This document shows positions 34,637 to 42,559 of a stretch of 64,000 nucleotides of DNA, one piece after another. Origin of the DNA: Bog-159 sp049511415 (GTDB lineage: Bacteria > Acidobacteriota > Terriglobia > Bryobacterales > Bryobacteraceae); contig JBEKYC010000026.1 of NCBI GenBank assembly GCA_049511415.1, forward strand, positions 21,859 through 85,858. Reading direction: 5' to 3'. How positions within the stretch are numbered: position 1 is the stretch's first letter; every line of letters starts with the position of its first letter. The notes beneath the pieces are model-generated. The model was not told where the DNA came from. It saw nothing but the letters and a program-made list of their open reading frames with translations, and ran no database searches. Both the position numbers and the translations under genes were made by a program.

Positions 34637-35286
34637 AGTTGATCCTTGTAATTCTCCAGCGCCGTGCGCACCAATTGGCTCCTGGTCCGCACCCCGGTCT
34701 TCGAGAATAACTGCTGCAGCGTGGCCTTCACCGAGCTCTCCGACACCTGCAGCCGGTCCGCGATCTCCTTGTTCGCCAGCCCTTCGAATACATAGTGCAA
34801 AACCTGCCGCTCCCGGTCGGTGAGCTTCTTCCGCGGATACTCCGTCGCCGAAGCCGTCACCCCCAGGACGACCGAGCGCAGGTAGCCCGGCTCGAAGTAC
34901 TCCTTGCCGCCGTGCACGTCCCGGATACTTTGCGCCAGCGCCGCCGGGGAACAGTGCTTCGGCAGAATGCCCGCAATTCCCCGCCGGATCATTTCCGCCG
35001 CTTCCAGATCCGTCACCCCTGCCGTCACTACCAGCACCCGGCCCGTGAAGCCCAGCGAATGCGCCCGCGCCAGGAATGCCGTGCCTTTACCTTCTCCCAA
35101 ATCGTAGTCCAGCAACACCACGTCCACAGGGCTTTGCGCCACCAGCCGCAGCGCCTCGTCCGCCGACGCGCAGTGTCCCGCGATCGTAAAATCCGGCTCC
35201 GCCGCCAACAGCCGCGCCACACTTTCCCGAAACAGCGTGTGATCGTCCACGATCAGAATGCGAATCCGGCTACCGTCATCCGCCAT
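34633..35286 (-). CDS. NarL/LuxR-family response regulator
   Basis: 217 residues from ATG 35286. GGAGG lies seven bases before it, while the in-frame TTG at 35292 is too near. REC (about 8-122) has Asp in VVLLDYDLG. The LuxR helix-turn-helix (about 150-212) has LTDRERQVLHYVFEGLANKEIADRL split over two helices and SVKATLQQLFSKTGVRTRSQL. It should dimerise on DNA when phosphorylated. The kinase gene ends at 35289, three bases before this start, so the pair is a classical two-component system. Targets are unknown. Confidence 0.9.
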   Translation of the reverse strand: MADDGSRIRILIVDDHTLFRESVARLLAAEPDFTIAGHCASADEALRLVAQSPVDVVLLDYDLGEGKGTAFLARAHSLGFTGRVLVVTAGVTDLEAAEMIRRGIAGILPKHCSPAALAQSIRDVHGGKEYFEPGYLRSVVLGVTASATEYPRKKLTDRERQVLHYVFEGLANKEIADRLQVSESSVKATLQQLFSKTGVRTRSQLVRTALENYKDQL

Positions 35287-35288
35287 CC

Positions 35289-36680
35289 TCAAGCCTCCAC
35301 CAACGGCGTCAGCACCACCGCGAAACAGCAGCCCGCCGGCCGCGCCTCATAACGCAGTTCGCCCCGAAAGCTGCGGACCATCGCCCGCGAAATATATAGT
35401 CCCAAACCCGTTCCGTCCGCCCCCTGCTGAAAAGGCCGGAATAACTGATCGGGCGATCGCACCCCCGCTCCGGTGTCTTCAAAACGAATGACCACCGCCC
35501 CGTCCTCCTCGCCCGCCGTAATCGTCAGCTCCTTCCGCGCCCGGTCTTGCATCGCCCGCTGGCTGTTCCGCGCCAGATTCAGAAGTGCTTGCAGCAGCCC
35601 GTAGCTGTCCGCCCAAACCAGCGGCAATTGCTCCGCGATTCTCCAGTTCACCGCCATCTCCGATTCCCGGAACGCCGGCTCGATCAGTACCCGCAATTCG
35701 TCCAGCAGCTCGTCTACGTCCACGGCCATCGCCTGATCTTCCGGCGATGCCTGCAACTCCAGGGCGGCAATCTTTTCCAATCCTTGGATCAGCGTCTGCA
35801 GCGCCTCGAAATCTTCGTTGCCCGTCAATCCCTCCACTCGCGCCAGGTTCCGTCCTACGGCCGACACCGCTCCGCATAGGTTGCGGATCTCGTGCGACAT
35901 CGCGCCCATCATGATGCGCGTGTTTTTCAGCAGATGGTTCAAACTCAGATCCTCGCGATCCCGCAAATCCTCCGAGAGGTCCACGATAATCGCGGCCAGC
36001 TTGGCGCCCGAGAGCGTCTTGTACGTGGAAAACCAGATGGCCGCCATAAACACGTCGCCATCCAGCCGCCGCCCCTTGCAGTGCATGGTTGTCCGGAACG
36101 ATCGCGAGCGATGGCTCTGGGCCACCGATTCGAGGGCCGGAATGTAATTCCGGATCGGCTCCCCCGCCAGTGCCCGCCGCCCACCCGTAAGCAGTTGCTG
36201 CGCCGCTTGATTGGCCAGCCCGATGGACCCCGCCGAATCCACGGTCACAATCGCCGCCGGGCTACTCTCGATCAGAATCTGGATCTGCTGTTCGGCGTCT
36301 TCCCTTTGCCGCACCTGCTCGGTCAATTGCTCCAGATGCTCCACCGCCAGTTGCCGTTTGTGTACCAGTTCCGAGATGAACAGCCCCGTGCCCGTAAACG
36401 CAATGCTCATCATGGTCATGCGCGTGGCGGCATCGGCTTGCGGAAACGGGCTGAACACTTCGCCCAGCACGGCGCAACAGATGCCCATGGCCGCGATCTG
36501 CCAGCGCGATAGAAAACCGCCCGCCAGCATGATCGGGAACAAATACAGAAAACTCAGGGAAAAGTTGGGCTTGATGGCCGAATCCACGGCCGCCACCAGG
36601 GCCACTAGCAGGCCCGCGGCAAACAGCGCGCGGGCGCGATTGAGTGGGGCGTAAACCAGCGCGAGATCGGGCATCTGCAA
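35289..36680 (-). CDS. Membrane sensor histidine kinase with PAS domain
   Basis: 463 residues. About four membrane helices occupy the first 110 residues, with little periplasmic sequence, so sensing may happen in the membrane. PAS lies at about 135-245 (SSPAAIVTVDSAGSIGLANQAA). The His box is MSHEIRNLCG at about 264-273, lacking the usual TPL, as in the HWE/NarX-distant and HisKA-less kinases. The ATPase boxes are NLARNSQRA, DTGAGV and GTGLGLY. It is directly followed by the LuxR regulator on the same strand and should phosphorylate it. A perfect TATAAT on this strand precedes it. Confidence 0.88.
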   Translation of the reverse strand: MQMPDLALVYAPLNRARALFAAGLLVALVAAVDSAIKPNFSLSFLYLFPIMLAGGFLSRWQIAAMGICCAVLGEVFSPFPQADAATRMTMMSIAFTGTGLFISELVHKRQLAVEHLEQLTEQVRQREDAEQQIQILIESSPAAIVTVDSAGSIGLANQAAQQLLTGGRRALAGEPIRNYIPALESVAQSHRSRSFRTTMHCKGRRLDGDVFMAAIWFSTYKTLSGAKLAAIIVDLSEDLRDREDLSLNHLLKNTRIMMGAMSHEIRNLCGAVSAVGRNLARVEGLTGNEDFEALQTLIQGLEKIAALELQASPEDQAMAVDVDELLDELRVLIEPAFRESEMAVNWRIAEQLPLVWADSYGLLQALLNLARNSQRAMQDRARKELTITAGEEDGAVVIRFEDTGAGVRSPDQLFRPFQQGADGTGLGLYISRAMVRSFRGELRYEARPAGCCFAVVLTPLVEA

Positions 36681-36697
36681 TTACCTTTGCATACCCT

Positions 36698-36703
36698 ATT
36701 ATA
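36698..36703 (-). promoter_or_regulatory. Perfect -10 box before the kinase/LuxR operon
   Basis: TATAAT on the minus strand, 17 bases before the kinase ATG, would give a leader of about 10 bases. No good -35 is found 16-18 bases upstream. The same bases read TATTAT on the plus strand, just before the small membrane-protein gene. Confidence 0.35.
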
Positions 36704-36710
36704 GAGATGC

Positions 36711-36893
36711 ATGCACAAACGCTTGCCATTCGCCCTGGGCTGCTACGCCGCATTGGGCCTGCTTGCCTGGTTTACCCTCGGCGGCGCGGGCGTCTACGTG
36801 AATGGCAGATTCGTCGAGATGCGCGCCGCCGTCTGTCTCTTCCTCGGCGGACTCACCCTCAAAACCCTGATCGCCCACAAAGCCGGCTGGTGA
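36711..36893 (+). CDS. Small two-helix membrane protein, function unknown
   Basis: 60 residues, MHKRLPFALGCYAALGLLAW at the start and AVCLFLGGLTLKTLIAHKAGW at the end. The two hydrophobic helices are joined by a short turn with VNGRFVEMRA. It is divergent from the kinase with 30 bases between the starts. There is no Shine-Dalgarno, but a TATTAT box nine bases before the ATG on this strand could produce a leaderless mRNA. It may be involved in signalling with the kinase, but nothing in its sequence shows that. Confidence 0.5.
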   Translation: MHKRLPFALGCYAALGLLAWFTLGGAGVYVNGRFVEMRAAVCLFLGGLTLKTLIAHKAGW

Positions 36894-36922
36894 CCCTCTG
36901 CATTCTGCCGAGATAAGTATGG

Positions 36923-36928
36923 CATAAT
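36923..36928 (+). promoter_or_regulatory. Possible extended -10 (TGGCATAATG) of the Xre-RES pair
   Basis: CATAAT inside TGGCATAATG lies 19 bases before the antitoxin ATG. The same ten bases occur at the -10 of the aromatic lyase promoter (62231-62240). No -35 match is seen here. Confidence 0.3.
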
Positions 36929-36946
36929 GTAGTCTGAGGATTTCGA

Positions 36947-37366
36947 ATGGAAGCCCCCCATACACATATGGGTCGGTGGCTCGGCCTGCCGGTTCCGGCG
37001 GCCGGGACCGAGATTCTTCGCCTCGTCGAGGGTCAACTGGCGCCCGCGGTCATCAAGCGCTTGATCGCGCTCGGCCTGCTGCGCTCCGAAATTGACACGG
37101 CGATCATCCCGCTGCGAACGCTGCAACATCGCCGCTCCCGCCGTGAAAAGCTGACCGTGGAAGAGTCCGATCGCGTGTTGCGCGTGATTCGCGTAATCTC
37201 GCTGGCGGAGTCCGTCTACGGAAGCCGCGAGCGGGCGCTAGCCTGGTTGCGTATCCCGCACGCACGGCTCGGCGGTCGCGCGCCGCTGTCCCTGCTCAAC
37301 ACGGACACCGGCAGCCGGATCGTCGAAGAACTGCTGGTGCAGATTGACGAGGGTATATTCATCTAA
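36947..37366 (+). CDS. Xre/MbcA/ParS-type antitoxin (DUF2384)
   Basis: 139 residues. The middle is helical and basic (LQHRRSRREKLTVEESDRVL), a typical Xre-like DNA-binding part of these antitoxins. The C-terminal DUF2384 region shows VYGSRERALAWLRIPHARLGGRAPLSLL and TGSRIVEELLVQIDEG, the segment that blocks the toxin active site. The stop TAA abuts the ATG of the toxin. Such antitoxins repress their own promoter as a complex with the toxin. The gene appears complete. Confidence 0.9.
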   Translation: MEAPHTHMGRWLGLPVPAAGTEILRLVEGQLAPAVIKRLIALGLLRSEIDTAIIPLRTLQHRRSRREKLTVEESDRVLRVIRVISLAESVYGSRERALAWLRIPHARLGGRAPLSLLNTDTGSRIVEELLVQIDEGIFI

Positions 37367-37807
37367 ATGATCCTCTGGAGGATCAGCCGGCATCGCGACC
37401 TCAGCGGAGCGGGCGGACTGAGGGTTCCCGGCCGATGGCATCATGCCGGGCTGCCCATCGTTTATTTGGCCGGAAGTCCGGCGGCGGCGCTCCTGGAAGT
37501 CTGCGTGCATACCAGCGCAAATGATGTGCCGCCGGAGTTCACCCTCCTGAAGATCGACGGCCCGGATGTGGAATTCGCCGGTATCCGGGCAGAGGATTTG
37601 CCTCGGGATTGGCGGTCCAGTCCGGAAACGACCCGCGGCGTCGGCGCCGCGTGGCTTCGAAAGAAGAACGCGGTCCTGCTCGAAGTGCCCAGTGCCATCG
37701 TCCCCGAAACCGGCAATTTCCTTTTCAACCCATTACATGGCGATGCCGCGCGATTCCGCATCACGGACGTCTTCGCGTATCCATTTGACATTCGCCGCAA
37801 GATGTAG
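37367..37807 (+). CDS. RES-domain toxin (NAD-degrading family)
   Basis: 146 residues, normal RES length. The family letters are visible: the start WRISRHRDLSGAGGLRVPGRWHHAG with the conserved Arg, then IVYLAGSPAAALLEVCVHT with Tyr and Glu, and the C-terminal SAIVPETGNFLFNPLHGDAARF with the conserved Ser, Asn, Pro and His. RES toxins consume NAD (phosphorolysis or glycohydrolysis) and arrest growth. It follows its antitoxin with no gap. Of the toxin-antitoxin loci in the window, this is the only one that looks intact in both genes. Confidence 0.9.
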   Translation: MILWRISRHRDLSGAGGLRVPGRWHHAGLPIVYLAGSPAAALLEVCVHTSANDVPPEFTLLKIDGPDVEFAGIRAEDLPRDWRSSPETTRGVGAAWLRKKNAVLLEVPSAIVPETGNFLFNPLHGDAARFRITDVFAYPFDIRRKM

Positions 37808-37900
37808 CTCGGGCCGCGCAAGTTACCATCGTGCGGCCGTGCTCGGCATTGTCCTGATCCGCCCCGCACCGGCAAGTTATCATAAAAGTTCGGCCCGCTC

Positions 37901-39970
37901 ATGACCAACGAACAATTCGATCAACTCACCATCAACACCATTCGCACGCTCTCCATGGATGCCGTGCAGCAAGCCAACTCCGGACATCCCGGCGCGCCCA
38001 TGGCCCTGGCCCCGGTGGCCTACACCGTTTGGCAGCACTTCCTGCGCTTCGATCCGGAGGACCCCATCTGGCCCAACCGCGACCGCTTCGTGCTCTCCAA
38101 CGGCCACGCCTCCATGCTGCTCTATTCCATGTTGCACCTGTGCGGCGTCAAGGCTGTCAACCCGCAGTACGAAACCCTGGGCGAACTGTCCGTCAAGCTC
38201 GACGATATCAAACGCTTCCGCCAGCTCGACAGCCGCTGCCCCGGACACCCCGAATACCGCTGGACCTCCGGCGTCGAAACCACCACCGGCCCCCTCGGCC
38301 AAGGCGTCGGCAACAGCGTCGGCATGGCCATGGCCCGCTGGTGGCTGGCACAGCATTTCAATCGCCCCGGCTTCGAAATGTTCGATTACGATGTCTACGT
38401 CATCTGCGGCGACGGCGACATGATGGAAGGCATCAGCGGCGAGGCCGCCTCGCTCGCCGGCCACCATCGCCTCTCCAATCTCTGTTTGATCTACGACAAC
38501 AACAAGATCACCATCGAAGGCCACACCGCCCTGGCCTTCAGTGAAGACGTGGCCACCCGCTTCATCGGCTACGGCTGGAACGTCACGCGCGTCAGCGACG
38601 CCAACGATCTCGATATGCTCGATCGCGCCCTGCGCGTGTTCCAGAGCACCACCGACCGCCCCACTCTGATCATCGTCGACAGCCACATCGCTTACGGCGC
38701 ACCCCATAAGCAGGACACTAGCGGCGCCCACGGCGAGCCGCTCGGCGAAGAAGAAGTCCGCCTTGCCAAAAAGGCCTACGGCTGGCCCGAAGACGCCAAG
38801 TTCCTGGTCCCCGACGGCGTGCGCGAGCACCTTCACGCCGGCATGGGCGAGCGCGGCGAGCAGTTACGCGCTGCCTGGATGAAGCGCTTCGAGGAATACA
38901 AAACCGAATACCCCGACCTCGCCGATCAGCTTTACCGCATGCTCCACCGTCAGCTTCCCGAAGGTTGGGACAAGGATCTCCCCGTCTTCCCGCCCGACGC
39001 CAAAGGCCTCGCCACTCGCGATTCCTCCGGCCGCGTGCTCAACAAAATCGCCTGGAATATTCCCTGGCTGATGGGCGGCGCGGCGGACCTGTTCCCCTCC
39101 ACCAAAACGCGCCTCACCTTTGAGGGCGCCGGCGACTTCGAAGCCGACGATCGCGGCGGCCGCAACATGCACTTCGGCATCCGCGAGCACGCCATGGGCG
39201 CCATCGTGAACGGGATGTCGCTATCCAAGATCCGCGCTTACGGTTCCACGTTCTTGATTTTCAGCGATTATATGAAGCCGCCCATCCGGCTCAGCGCCAT
39301 CATGGACTTGCCCGTGATCCACGTCTTCACCCACGATTCCATCGGCGTGGGCGAGGACGGCCCCACGCATCAGCCCATCGAACAGCTTGCCTCGCTGCGC
39401 GCCGTGCCCGGTTTGATCAACCTGCGCCCGGCGGATGCCAATGAGGTGGTGGAGTGCTGGAAGGTGATCATGAAGCTCCGGCATCAACCCGCCACCCTGA
39501 TTCTTACTCGACAGGCCGTTCCCACCCTCGATCGCACGAAGTACGCCCCCGCGTCCGGCGTGGAAAAAGGCGCGTACATCCTGGCCGACGCCCCCGATGG
39601 CAATCCCGATATCCTGCTGCTCGCCACCGGCAGCGAAGTATCCCTGTGCGTGCAGGCCTATGAGCAGCTCAAGACCGAAGGCGTCAAGGCGCGCGTGGTC
39701 AGCATGCCAAGCTGGGAGATCTTCGAGCAACAGCCCCCGGAATATCGTGAGTCGGTGCTACCCGCGCACGTCACCGCGCGCGTCGCCGTGGAACAGGCAT
39801 CGCCATTGGGATGGGATCGCTACGTCGGCCCCCGCGGCCGTATGATCGGCATGCACACCTTCGGCGCATCTGCCCCACTCAAAGAGTTGCAGAAGAAATT
39901 CGGTTTCCTGCCCGACGCCGTAATAGCCGCCGCCCGCGAGGTCCTGGCCGCTTCTGCTTCCAAGAGCTAA
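37901..39970 (+). CDS. tkt: Transketolase
   Basis: 689 residues, the family length. Features seen are LSMDAVQQANSGHPGAPM at the N-terminus, LSNGHASMLLY, the thiamine diphosphate motif GDGDMMEG with its closing NN in IYDNNK, and the central FGIREHAMGAIVNGM with the catalytic Glu. The pyrimidine-part motif HDSIGVGEDGPTHQPIE comes next, then the C-terminal domain RVSMPSWEIFEQQ. It transfers two-carbon units in the pentose phosphate pathway in the cytosol. It stands alone, 93 bases after the toxin gene, with no recognisable promoter boxes at normal spacing. It ends convergently with a small Ser/Gln-rich gene. Confidence 0.95.
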   Translation: MTNEQFDQLTINTIRTLSMDAVQQANSGHPGAPMALAPVAYTVWQHFLRFDPEDPIWPNRDRFVLSNGHASMLLYSMLHLCGVKAVNPQYETLGELSVKLDDIKRFRQLDSRCPGHPEYRWTSGVETTTGPLGQGVGNSVGMAMARWWLAQHFNRPGFEMFDYDVYVICGDGDMMEGISGEAASLAGHHRLSNLCLIYDNNKITIEGHTALAFSEDVATRFIGYGWNVTRVSDANDLDMLDRALRVFQSTTDRPTLIIVDSHIAYGAPHKQDTSGAHGEPLGEEEVRLAKKAYGWPEDAKFLVPDGVREHLHAGMGERGEQLRAAWMKRFEEYKTEYPDLADQLYRMLHRQLPEGWDKDLPVFPPDAKGLATRDSSGRVLNKIAWNIPWLMGGAADLFPSTKTRLTFEGAGDFEADDRGGRNMHFGIREHAMGAIVNGMSLSKIRAYGSTFLIFSDYMKPPIRLSAIMDLPVIHVFTHDSIGVGEDGPTHQPIEQLASLRAVPGLINLRPADANEVVECWKVIMKLRHQPATLILTRQAVPTLDRTKYAPASGVEKGAYILADAPDGNPDILLLATGSEVSLCVQAYEQLKTEGVKARVVSMPSWEIFEQQPPEYRESVLPAHVTARVAVEQASPLGWDRYVGPRGRMIGMHTFGASAPLKELQKKFGFLPDAVIAAAREVLAASASKS

Positions 39971-39992
39971 ACCTGGGCCACCGCCGCGATTC

Positions 39993-40295
39993 TCATCCCG
40001 TGCCGGACGTGCTGCTGCTTTGCGCCTGATACGCCCCCAGCACCTGTTGCAACATATTGTTGATCAGCGTACTGCTGGCCGCGCCGGTATCCGTGCTATC
40101 GGCAGGCTGCAACAGCGCCTCCGCCACCGAATTGTTAAGGAAGTTGAGAAAGTCGCCCTGCTGCTCCAGAGCCTGCAACTCCACCGTAGCGCTCACGCCG
40201 TTGGTCGACGTGGTGCTGGTCGTGGCGGATGGCAAAATCGGATTCTGGTACGCCGCCGGATCCAGATAACTCAACGAACTGACTGCACTGGCCAT
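39993..40295 (-). CDS. Small Ser/Thr/Gln-rich protein, function unknown
   Basis: 100 residues. The start is well supported: AGGAGG lies five bases before the ATG at 40295. The sequence is low-complexity at both ends (TTSTTSTNGVS and SSSTSGTG) with an amphipathic helix in the middle (ELQALEQQGDFLNFLNNSVAEALL). There is no signal peptide, no Cys and no known domain. The composition recalls flagellar hook-cap or secreted filament proteins, but there are no flagellar genes around. It is similar in style to the His-rich protein at 44007-44495. It is divergent from the deacetylase gene. Confidence 0.65.
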   Translation of the reverse strand: MASAVSSLSYLDPAAYQNPILPSATTSTTSTNGVSATVELQALEQQGDFLNFLNNSVAEALLQPADSTDTGAASSTLINNMLQQVLGAYQAQSSSTSGTG

Positions 40296-40361
40296 GGGTG
40301 CCTCCTGGCAGGCTTATCGGCCAAACCAGCTAAACCTTGCCCGGCGCAATACAATCGTTGT

Positions 40362-41078
40362 ATGGCGCATGCAACCACCGCTCTCGCCAGCCTCACCGGC
40401 GCCGCCTCAGGCGCCGCGCTTATGGCCTGGGCCGTGCGCGGACGCGCCTCCTCCGTTTTCGGTCCATCAGCCCACCGCGCCCCCGCTGGCCGCCACGCCA
40501 TTGCTCTCACCTTCGACGACGGCCCCAGCGAGTCTACTCCCCAAGTACTGGAACTGCTCGCCCGGCATGCCGTCCCCGCCACCTTTTTCCTGATCGGAGC
40601 CAACGTCGAACGCCTACCCGAAATCGCCCGCGCCGTCCGTGCAGCAGGCCACGAAATCGGTAATCACAGCTATACCCATCCGCTCTTCTGCTTTCATTCG
40701 GCGGAGTTTATCTACCGGGACCTGGCCCGCGCACAACACGCCATCCACCATACCACCGGCATCGCTCCCACCCTGCTGCGCGCCCCCTTTGGCGCCCGCT
40801 GGTTCGGCTTCCGCGCGGCTCAACGCCGCCTCGGCCTGCGCGGCGTGATGTGGACCGCAATCGGTTATGATTGGAAGCTGAAGGCTGATACCATAGTCAG
40901 CCGGATGCTGCCCCGCGTGTCCGATGGAGCGATCCTTTGTTTGCACGACGGGCGCGAGGTTCAGGCCCGTCCCGATATTCGCGAAACGGTCGCGGCGGTG
41001 GGCCGCCTGATTCCGCTCTTGCGGGATCGTGGCTACAAATTTGAAACGGTTAGCCGCTTATTATGTCCGACGAACTGA
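40362..41078 (+). CDS. NodB-type polysaccharide deacetylase (CE4)
   Basis: 238 residues from ATG 40362; a longer open frame upstream is not protein-like. The N-terminus may be a short membrane anchor (ATTALASLTGAASGAALMAWAV). The CE4 motifs are present: TFDDGPS with the catalytic and metal Asp (52, 53), HSYTHP giving His102 and His106, RAPFG, and a late LCLHDG. CE4 enzymes remove N- or O-acetyl groups from chitin, peptidoglycan or other glycans using a divalent metal. It overlaps the acyl carrier protein gene by 16 bases. The NodB-NodF-NodE-like order suggests that the product is used together with an acyl group. Confidence 0.88.
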   Translation: MAHATTALASLTGAASGAALMAWAVRGRASSVFGPSAHRAPAGRHAIALTFDDGPSESTPQVLELLARHAVPATFFLIGANVERLPEIARAVRAAGHEIGNHSYTHPLFCFHSAEFIYRDLARAQHAIHHTTGIAPTLLRAPFGARWFGFRAAQRRLGLRGVMWTAIGYDWKLKADTIVSRMLPRVSDGAILCLHDGREVQARPDIRETVAAVGRLIPLLRDRGYKFETVSRLLCPTN

Positions 41079-41332
41079 TCGAGAGAGTCCGCAAAGTGAT
41101 CGCTACTTCCAAGCGCATCCCCGAAGATCGTGTCACCATCGATAGCGCCTTCGAGGAGTTGGGCATCGACTCCATGGATGCGGTCGAGATCCTTTTCGCT
41201 CTCGAAAACGAATTCGATATCAACATTCCCGACGAAGAAGTGAAGCACGTCCGCAACGTCCGGCAAATGGTGGAGGGCGTGGAGAAGCTGGTGGCCGCCA
41301 AAGCCGCTGCCGGCGCTCCAGCCGCCCAGTAA
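41063..41332 (+). CDS. Acyl carrier protein (specialised)
   Basis: 89 residues, with the phosphopantetheine site GIDSMD at Ser37. The rest is the four-helix ACP pattern (EFDINIPDEEVKHVRNVRQMVEGVEKL) with an Ala-rich tail. It starts inside the deacetylase gene and ends one base before the ketosynthase ATG. This pairing with one ketosynthase and no other fatty acid genes indicates a dedicated carrier for a special acyl chain rather than the housekeeping AcpP. It needs a phosphopantetheinyl transferase encoded elsewhere. Confidence 0.92.
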   Translation: MSDELIERVRKVIATSKRIPEDRVTIDSAFEELGIDSMDAVEILFALENEFDINIPDEEVKHVRNVRQMVEGVEKLVAAKAAAGAPAAQ

Positions 41333-41333
41333 C

Positions 41334-42542
41334 ATGCGCCGCGTTGCCATCACGGGGATCGGCGTCATCGCCGGACCAGGCCGCACCGCCTGCGACTTCT
41401 GGAAAACCCTCCTCGAAGGCCGCCCCGCCATCGGTCCCTTGGAATCCGTGGATTGCTCCGGGCTCCGCTTTCAGAATGGATCGGAAGTGCGCGGCTACAC
41501 GCACACCCCCTACTTCGAGGACCGCCGTGCCGACTTCATGGACCGCTTCGCGCAGTTCGCCGTCATCGCCGCGCGTGAAGCCGTTACCGGCGCCGGCATC
41601 GAGTGGACCCCCGAGCTTCGCGAGAATACCGCCATCATCACCGGCTCCTGCGTGGGCGGCCAATCCACCGAAGACCTGGGCTTCATCGAAGTCTACAAAC
41701 TGGGCCACAACCGCGTCCACCCGCTGACCATTCCCAAAACCATGGGCAACGCCGGCGCCAGCCACATTTCCATGGAGTTCGGCATCACCGGCCCCAGCTT
41801 CACCATCTCCACTGCCTGCGCTTCCGCCGCGCACGCCATCGGCCAGGCCTTCTGGATGCTCCGCTCCGGCATGGTGGATCTGGCGATCACCGGCGGCAGC
41901 GAAGCGCCTTTCAGTTTCGGCATCCTCAAGGCTTGGGAAGCCATGCGCGTGGTTTCGCCCGACACCTGCCGGCCATTTTCGCGCGACCGCCACGGCATGA
42001 TCCTGGGCGAAGGCGCGGGTATGCTGGTCCTGGAGCCGTGGGAAGCGGCCGAGGCCCGCGGCGCGCGCATCCACGCCGAACTGGTCGGCTTCGGCATGTC
42101 CGCCGACGCCTGCCATATCACCCAGCCTTCCGCCGAAGGCGCCGCCCGCGCCATGCGGGGAGCCTTGCGCGATGCCGCCCTTGCGCCCGAACAGATCGGC
42201 TACATCAATGCGCACGGCACTGCCACGGCGGCCAATGATCCCACCGAGACCTCCGCCATCCGCACCGTGTTCGGCGCGCACGCCAACAAGCTGGCGCTGA
42301 GTTCCACCAAATCCATGCACGGGCACGCCTTGGGCGCAGCCGCGGCGCTCGAAGCCGTCGCCGCCATACTGGCGATCCGTGACGGCATGCTGCCGCCCAC
42401 GGCCAACTACCGCATGCCCGATCCCGAGTGCGACCTGGATGTCATACCCAACCGCGCCCGCCCCGCCCAGGTCGAATTCGCCCTCTCCAACTCTTTCGCC
42501 TTCGGCGGCCTGAACGCCGTGCTGGCCTTCAAGAAGGTTTAA
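41334..42542 (+). CDS. Beta-ketoacyl-ACP synthase, KAS II/NodE-like
   Basis: 402 residues. The thiolase-fold catalytic triad is complete: Cys162 in STACASAAHA, His294 in NAHGTAT and His331 in SMHGHALGAA, with Lys326 before it. So it should do decarboxylative condensation on malonyl-ACP and not be a chain-length factor. The closing motif SNSFAFGGLNAVLAF is normal. It lies one base after the dedicated ACP. FabF-like housekeeping use is possible, but the neighbours (deacetylase and ACP) point to a special lipid or acylated glycan. No ketoreductase or dehydratase is present. Confidence 0.92.
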   Translation: MRRVAITGIGVIAGPGRTACDFWKTLLEGRPAIGPLESVDCSGLRFQNGSEVRGYTHTPYFEDRRADFMDRFAQFAVIAAREAVTGAGIEWTPELRENTAIITGSCVGGQSTEDLGFIEVYKLGHNRVHPLTIPKTMGNAGASHISMEFGITGPSFTISTACASAAHAIGQAFWMLRSGMVDLAITGGSEAPFSFGILKAWEAMRVVSPDTCRPFSRDRHGMILGEGAGMLVLEPWEAAEARGARIHAELVGFGMSADACHITQPSAEGAARAMRGALRDAALAPEQIGYINAHGTATAANDPTETSAIRTVFGAHANKLALSSTKSMHGHALGAAAALEAVAAILAIRDGMLPPTANYRMPDPECDLDVIPNRARPAQVEFALSNSFAFGGLNAVLAFKKV

Positions 42543-42559
42543 CTCGCCGCAACCGTAAA

